Assembly: GCF_004153455.1 (NCBI RefSeq)
Contig: NZ_SDQE01000006.1
Location: 124,001-188,000 of the forward strand
Direction: 5' to 3'
DNA from: Allopusillimonas ginsengisoli
GTDB lineage: Bacteria > Pseudomonadota > Gammaproteobacteria > Burkholderiales > Burkholderiaceae_B
DNA length: 64,000 nt
Below the pieces are notes generated by a model. That model did no database searches, was not told where the DNA came from, and saw only the letters and a list, made by a program, of their open reading frames with translations. Positions 57,604 to 64,000 of the stretch are shown here, piece by piece (within the stretch, counting starts at the first letter, position 1; the number at the start of each line of letters is the position of its first letter). The position numbers and the translations under genes were made by a program.

Positions 57604-58260
57604 ATGATTTTTTCGTTTCTACGATCTTCTTCCCTGCTTCAACGCATGATGGCTGTTGCACTGTTGGGCATCGCCCTGGCAGCGGCGTCGGCGCATGCCG
57701 CCACGGTCGATCCCAAGGCGGCGCCCAACGATTTCGTCCAGGCTGCTGCCGACAATGCGCTGAATGCGCTCAAGCAAGACAAGGTGGCGCAAGCCGGCGA
57801 CCTGAACCGCATCAACCAGCTGGTCGACCAATACATACTGCCCTATGTGAATTTCGAGAAAACCACGCGCCTGGCCGCCGGCCGTTACTGGCGTCAGGCG
57901 ACGCCCGACCAGCAAAAGCGCCTGGTCGACGCCTTTCGCAATACGCTCATCCGCACCTACAGCGGCGCGCTGGCCAATGTCGACCAGAAATCCACCATGA
58001 CGATGCAGCCGTTCCGCGGCGATCCCAAGGCCGACGACGTGGTCGTGCGCTCTTCGGTGTCGCAAAGCAATGGCCCTGCGGTTGGCGTCGACTATCGGCT
58101 GGAGCAAACGCCCTCAGGCTGGAAAATCTACGATCTCAATGTTGAAGGCATCTGGCTTATTCAGAATTACCGCAACCAGTTTGCCCAGCAGATCTCGCAA
58201 AATGGCATCGACGGCCTGATCGACGCGCTCAACAAAAACCAGGCCAAACAGCCGTCGTAA
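57604..58260 (+). CDS. mlaC: periplasmic phospholipid shuttle MlaC
   Basis: A 218-residue Ttg2D/MlaC-family protein with a signal peptide cleaved near SAHA-AT (residues 30-33). FEKTTRLAAGRYWRQATPDQQKRLVDAFRNTLIRTYSGAL and GWKIYDLNVEGIWLIQNYRNQF are the family blocks. It ferries phospholipid between MlaA and MlaFED. It is the last gene before the terminator at 58392; the STAS protein MlaB is not found after it. Confidence 0.94.
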   Translation: MIFSFLRSSSLLQRMMAVALLGIALAAASAHAATVDPKAAPNDFVQAAADNALNALKQDKVAQAGDLNRINQLVDQYILPYVNFEKTTRLAAGRYWRQATPDQQKRLVDAFRNTLIRTYSGALANVDQKSTMTMQPFRGDPKADDVVVRSSVSQSNGPAVGVDYRLEQTPSGWKIYDLNVEGIWLIQNYRNQFAQQISQNGIDGLIDALNKNQAKQPS

Positions 58261-58352
58261 CAGTCTGCGCAGCAAGCCGACAGGGGTTGCTCCCTGCTGC
58301 AGCCGTGACACGCGGCAGCCGCTTCTCCAGGGCGCAGCCTGACCGAGCGGCG

Positions 58353-58371
58353 CCGCGGGGCCTGCCCGCGG
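58353..58371 (+). repeat. GC-rich hairpin in the mlaC-ABC gap
   Basis: CCGCGGG at 58353-58359 pairs with CCCGCGG at 58365-58371 around a five-base loop, about 20 bases before the terminator stem. It may stabilise the 3-prime end of the mla transcript. A TATAAT lies between the two hairpins at 58383-58388. Confidence 0.4.
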
Positions 58372-58391
58372 TTCACAGCGTCTATAATGTA

Positions 58392-58424
58392 AAGCTTGGC
58401 CTGCATCAAGGCCGAGCTTTTTTT
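58392..58424 (+). terminator. Rho-independent terminator of the mla operon
   Basis: AAGCTTGGCCT at 58392-58402 pairs with AGGCCGAGCTT at 58409-58419 (one G-T pair) with a six-base loop, followed directly by a run of seven T. It ends only nine bases before the next ATG, so it lies in the leader of the ABC exporter gene. Confidence 0.85.
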
Positions 58425-58432
58425 GTGTGCCC

Positions 58433-59260
58433 ATGCCTGCCCTCAGCCTAGAACATATCTCCAAGACGTATGCCCCCAGCCCGCCCAGCCTCAAAGACCG
58501 GCTGCTGCGCGTCCCGGGCAAACCCGGACACCAGGCGCTTGACGATGTCAGCTTTACCGTAGACCACGGCGAATTTTTTGGCCTGCTGGGTCCGAATGGC
58601 GCTGGCAAGACAACGCTAATTTCCATTCTGGCCGGACTGGTAAGCGCCAGCGCCGGCACGGCGCGTGTCTGTGGCCACGACGTCCAGGGAGATTTTCGCC
58701 AGGCACGGCGTTCGCTCGGCGTCGTCCCCCAGGAAATTGTCTACGATCCCTTTTTTACGGTTCGCGAAACCCTGCGCATCCAGTCCGGCTACTTTGGCCT
58801 GCGCAACAACGACGACTGGATCGACGAAATCCTTCTGAACCTGGGCCTCTCGGACAAATCCGACGCCAATATGCGTGCGCTGTCGGGCGGTATGAAGCGC
58901 CGGGTTCTGGTGGCCCAGGCATTGGTACACAGGCCGCCTGTCATCATTCTCGATGAACCCACCGCAGGCGTGGACGTAGACCTGCGCCGCACGCTCTGGG
59001 ATTTCATCTCGCGCCTGAACAAGGAAGGCCACACCATTCTGCTGACCACCCACTACCTCGAGGAGGCCGAAGCCCTGTGCGGCCGTATCGCCATGCTCAA
59101 GGGTGGGCGCATTGCCGCGCTGGACACCATGCAGGCGCTGCTCGCGCGCGTCGGCGGCTCCGATCTTGAAGATGCGTTCGTGCGCATCATGCATGCCGGA
59201 GATAACGAGGGTACGGGCGAACGCGATGGCGCCGAAACGCTGGAGATCCCGACCCTATGA
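58433..59260 (+). CDS. ABC-2 type transporter ATP-binding protein (YadG-like)
   Basis: A 275-residue ATPase. Walker A GPNGAGKTT (about residues 52-60), the Q-loop VVPQEIVYDPFFTVRE, signature LSGGMKRRVLVAQA, Walker B IIILDEPTAGVD and the switch His in TTHYLEE are all intact. The permease follows with a four-base overlap. The ATG at 58433 has no ribosome site and follows a terminator almost at once, so either GTG 58427 is used or initiation is leaderless-like. Cargo unknown; this pair is often next to mla/mur genes in Burkholderiales. Confidence 0.9.
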   Translation: MPALSLEHISKTYAPSPPSLKDRLLRVPGKPGHQALDDVSFTVDHGEFFGLLGPNGAGKTTLISILAGLVSASAGTARVCGHDVQGDFRQARRSLGVVPQEIVYDPFFTVRETLRIQSGYFGLRNNDDWIDEILLNLGLSDKSDANMRALSGGMKRRVLVAQALVHRPPVIILDEPTAGVDVDLRRTLWDFISRLNKEGHTILLTTHYLEEAEALCGRIAMLKGGRIAALDTMQALLARVGGSDLEDAFVRIMHAGDNEGTGERDGAETLEIPTL

Positions 59261-60051
59261 AGCCCACTCCGCTGCTCCAACCCCGCACCGACATGGGTTC
59301 GGGTTTTCCGACGCTGTTGCGCAAGGAACTGCTGCGCTTCTGGAAGGTCGCTTTCCAGACGATCGCGGCGCCCGTTGTCACGGCATTGCTGTATCTGCTG
59401 GTTTTTGCGCACGTACTCGAAGGGCGCGTCAATATATATGGCACCGTGCCGTACACCTCCTTCCTGATTCCGGGGCTCATGATGATGAGCATGTTGCAGA
59501 ACGCCTTTGCCAATCCATCCTCATCGCTGATCCAGAGCCGCATCACGGGTAATCTGGTGTTTATTCTGCTGCCGCCGCTTTCGCATCGGGAAATCTTCAG
59601 CGCCTACCTGCTGTCGGCCATTGTGCGCGGCCTGTGCGTAGGCGCCTGTATCTGGATCGTGGCGCTGTTTTTTGTTGCCCTGCCCGCCGCCAACGTGCTT
59701 TGGGTGCTCGTCTTCGCCATACTGGCCTGTGGCATCATGGGCACCTTGGGGCTGATTGCTGGCCTGTGGTCCGAAAAATTCGACCAGCTTGCCGCCTTCC
59801 AGAACTTTCTCATCATGCCTGCCACCTTTCTGTCAGGCGTGTTCTACTCCATTCACAGCCTGCCTCCCTTCTGGCAGGCCGTCTCACGCTGGAACCCCCT
59901 GTTCTACACCATAGACGGCATGCGCTATGGGTTTTTCGCCGTGTCCGATGTTTCGCCCTGGCACAGCCTGCTGGTTGTCTCGGCAGTATTCATCGCACTT
60001 TGCTTTTTTGCCCTGCGCCTGCTGGCCAGCGGCTACAAACTCAGGAGTTGA
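59257..60051 (+). CDS. ABC-2 type transporter permease (YadH-like)
   Basis: A 264-residue inner-membrane permease with six hydrophobic helices, starting after a short cytoplasmic segment GFPTLLRKELLRFWK. The conserved ABC-2 stretches YTSFLIPGLMMMSMLQNAFAN and FLSGVFYSIHSLPPFWQAVSRWNPL are visible. It overlaps the ATPase gene by four bases (ATGA). The substrate is not known. Confidence 0.9.
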   Translation: MKPTPLLQPRTDMGSGFPTLLRKELLRFWKVAFQTIAAPVVTALLYLLVFAHVLEGRVNIYGTVPYTSFLIPGLMMMSMLQNAFANPSSSLIQSRITGNLVFILLPPLSHREIFSAYLLSAIVRGLCVGACIWIVALFFVALPAANVLWVLVFAILACGIMGTLGLIAGLWSEKFDQLAAFQNFLIMPATFLSGVFYSIHSLPPFWQAVSRWNPLFYTIDGMRYGFFAVSDVSPWHSLLVVSAVFIALCFFALRLLASGYKLRS

Positions 60052-60056
60052 CCGCC

Positions 60057-62237
<2,181 letters not shown>

Positions 62238-62384
62238 GACTTTGCCAGGGTGGTTTGGCAGGGCTCACAGGGCCCCATGTTGTGCTGGGTGCGGCATGCT
62301 GGCGGCTTTTCCCGACGACACCTGCGCTTACGGTATACACTCAGGCTTATAAGCAAGCACTTATTTACTCACTGGTTCGCAACG

Positions 62385-63698
62385 ATGTCATCGATCAAAC
62401 GCCTCAGCACCCAGTCTTCCGGGTTTCAGGCAACGCTTCGCGCTCTGCTGGCCTTTGACGCCTCGCAGGACGAATCCATAGAACGCGCTGTCGCCGATAT
62501 CCTGCGCGATGTGCAACAGCGAGGCGATCAGGCGGTACTGGACTACACCCAGCGCTTTGACCGCGTCGATGCTGCAAGCGTCGCCGATCTCGAAATTCCC
62601 CGCAGTGCGCTTCAGGCTGCGCTGAATGGGCTCGATGCTGCGCAACGCGCCGCGCTCGAAACCGCCGCGCAGCGCGTACGCCGCTATCACGAGCGCCAGC
62701 AGGCCGAAACCTGGACCTACACAGAGCCAGACGGCACGGTATTGGGCCAGAAGATCACACCGCTTGATCGCGTCGGCCTTTATGTACCCGGCGGCAAGGC
62801 CGCCTACCCCTCATCAGTGCTGATGAATGCCATTCCCGCCAAAGTGGCTGGCGTGCCCGAAGTGGTCATGGTAACCCCCACGCCAGATGGCTTGCGCAAT
62901 CCCATCGTGCTTGCCGCCGCGGCGCTCGGTGGCGTCGATCGCGCGTGGAGCATAGGCGGCGCACAGGCGGTTGGCGCCCTGGCCTACGGCACAGATACCA
63001 TCGGCCCTGTCGACAAGATCGTGGGCCCGGGCAATGCCTATGTCGCTGCGGCCAAGCGGCGGGTGTTCGGCACAGTGGGCATTGACATGATCGCAGGCCC
63101 CAGCGAAATCCTGATCATCGCAGACGGCAGCACGCCGGCGGATTGGGTAGCCATGGATCTGTTCTCGCAGGCCGAACACGACGAACTGGCCCAGGCCATT
63201 CTGCTTTGCCCCGATGCCGATTACCTTGACCAGGTCCAGGCAGCCATCGATCGCTTGCTGCCGACCATGCCGCGTGCCGACATCATCCACGTCAGCCTGG
63301 GCAATCGCGGCGCGCTCATCCATGTCCAAGACATGGATGAAGCCTGTGCGATTGCCAACGACATTGCGCCGGAACACCTGGAAATATCCGCCCTCGATCC
63401 CCAGCATTGGGCAGATCGCATCCGGCACGCAGGCGCAATCTTCCTGGGCCGCTACAGCTCTGAAGCCCTGGGCGATTACTGCGCCGGCCCCAACCATGTG
63501 CTGCCGACGTCACGCACGGCGCGCTTTTCCTCGCCGCTGGGCGTGTACGACTTCCAGAAACGCTCCAGCCTTATCCAAATATCGGAACAGGGCGCCCAGA
63601 CCCTGGGCCCCATCGCCGCGACACTGGCCTATGGCGAAGGCCTGCAGGCTCACGCCGCCAGTGCCGAATACCGCCTGAACACTACTGAAAGCTCCTGA
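62385..63698 (+). CDS. hisD: histidinol dehydrogenase
   Basis: A 437-residue zinc enzyme for the last two oxidations to histidine. [54 protein letters not shown] and the zinc-site region [12 protein letters not shown] are conserved, and the closing [23 protein letters not shown] is typical. ATG 62385 is used because the upstream open frame (to 62250) has no homology. hisB follows two bases after the stop. Confidence 0.96.
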   Translation: MSSIKRLSTQSSGFQATLRALLAFDASQDESIERAVADILRDVQQRGDQAVLDYTQRFDRVDAASVADLEIPRSALQAALNGLDAAQRAALETAAQRVRRYHERQQAETWTYTEPDGTVLGQKITPLDRVGLYVPGGKAAYPSSVLMNAIPAKVAGVPEVVMVTPTPDGLRNPIVLAAAALGGVDRAWSIGGAQAVGALAYGTDTIGPVDKIVGPGNAYVAAAKRRVFGTVGIDMIAGPSEILIIADGSTPADWVAMDLFSQAEHDELAQAILLCPDADYLDQVQAAIDRLLPTMPRADIIHVSLGNRGALIHVQDMDEACAIANDIAPEHLEISALDPQHWADRIRHAGAIFLGRYSSEALGDYCAGPNHVLPTSRTARFSSPLGVYDFQKRSSLIQISEQGAQTLGPIAATLAYGEGLQAHAASAEYRLNTTESS

Positions 63699-63700
63699 TC

Positions 63701-64000
63701 ATGCGTACTGCCGACATTACCCGCAACACCAACGAAACGCGCGTGCGCGTGGCCATCAATCTGGACGGCACCGGCCGTCAGACCATCAATACCGGCGTAC
63801 CCTTCCTGGATCACATGCTGGATCAAATCGCACGGCATGGCCTGATAGACCTGGATATCCACTGTGATGGCGATACCCATATCGACGACCACCACACGGT
63901 TGAAGACGTGGGCATCACGCTGGGCCAGGCCTTTGCGGCCGCTGTCGGCGACAAGGCCGGCCTGCGCCGCTATGGCCACTCGTATGTACCGCTGGACGAA
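63701..64000 (+). CDS. hisB: imidazoleglycerol-phosphate dehydratase, partial
   Basis: The first 100 residues of HisB, cut by the window end. [16 protein letters not shown] and the metal-binding [16 protein letters not shown] (Glu-x2-His-type motif) are clear. It continues the his operon after hisD. A single-function dehydratase is expected in this family, but the 3-prime end is not visible. Confidence 0.95.
   Translation, partial: MRTADITRNTNETRVRVAINLDGTGRQTINTGVPFLDHMLDQIARHGLIDLDIHCDGDTHIDDHHTVEDVGITLGQAFAAAVGDKAGLRRYGHSYVPLDE

Noticed and set aside
58263-58433. Open frame after mlaC as an mlaB remnant
   Set aside because: The translated segment has no STAS pattern and no start codon, and it holds two hairpins including a good terminator.

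Overview
The window looks like a chromosomal segment of a betaproteobacterium in Burkholderiales, most likely family Alcaligenaceae (the Bordetella/Pusillimonas/Advenella/Alcaligenes side). The grounds are the wlb-type surface-sugar genes, a second long-form infA, three Bug-type solute receptors without membrane partners, and the order mlaFEDAC - ABC exporter - bolA - murA - hisG - hisD - hisB. Base composition is moderately GC-rich with AT-rich regulatory gaps. I saw no rRNA, tRNA, CRISPR array or intact insertion sequence. Genus is not determined.

Layout. 1-4.4 kb (minus): surface polysaccharide genes wlbB, wlbA, a MarR/EPS-type regulator, galE and a Wzy_C/O-antigen-ligase-like membrane protein. 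4.6-5.3 kb: a Y1/RAYT transposase relative that has lost its catalytic residues. 5.5-9.2 kb: fadN-like and thiolase beta-oxidation pair. 9.2-10.1 kb: Rpn-family nuclease (first of two). 10.3-16.5 kb: rfbC, rfbD, an alcohol dehydrogenase, pgi, infA and rfbB. 16.5-22.2 kb: a sulfolactate locus, with suyA-suyB-Bug facing regulator-slcC-comC. 22.2-29.4 kb (minus): one long operon encoding an SDH/FRD-like complex, a two-subunit class I hydro-lyase, a ThDP enzyme and a TauE/SafE exporter, with a divergent LysR gene. 30.4-38.5 kb (minus): a glutaryl-CoA degradation operon (crotonase, 3-hydroxyacyl-CoA dehydrogenase, thiolase, GcdH, ADP-forming acyl-CoA synthetase, Bug receptor) with a divergent LysR gene and a perfect inverted repeat between them. 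39.5-46.1 kb: gltB-gltD preceded by an NtrC-box-like palindrome. 46.1-47.1 kb: second Rpn nuclease. 47.2-53.5 kb (minus): a second CoA-thioester operon (unusual crotonase, ADP-forming synthetase, Bug receptor, paired acyl-CoA dehydrogenases) with divergent IclR. 54.4-64 kb: mla phospholipid-transport operon without mlaB, ABC-2 exporter, ibaG/bolA, murA, hisG, hisD and the start of hisB.

How the parts work together. The sulfolactate locus has all enzymes needed to turn either sulfolactate enantiomer into pyruvate and sulfite: SlcC and ComC interconvert the enantiomers through sulfopyruvate, and SuyAB eliminates sulfite. The nearest candidate sulfite exporter (TauE) lies at the end of the neighbouring SDH/fumarase/ThDP operon. 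That operon's pairing of an FAD dehydrogenase without the usual covalent-FAD histidine, a class I hydro-lyase and a sulfite-type exporter is the most promising candidate for an undescribed pathway. One testable idea is oxidation of a sulfonated C4 acid such as sulfosuccinate, followed by hydration that releases sulfite. The two CoA operons each carry their own Bug receptor and ADP-forming synthetase, a pattern that suggests uptake and activation of small organic acids.
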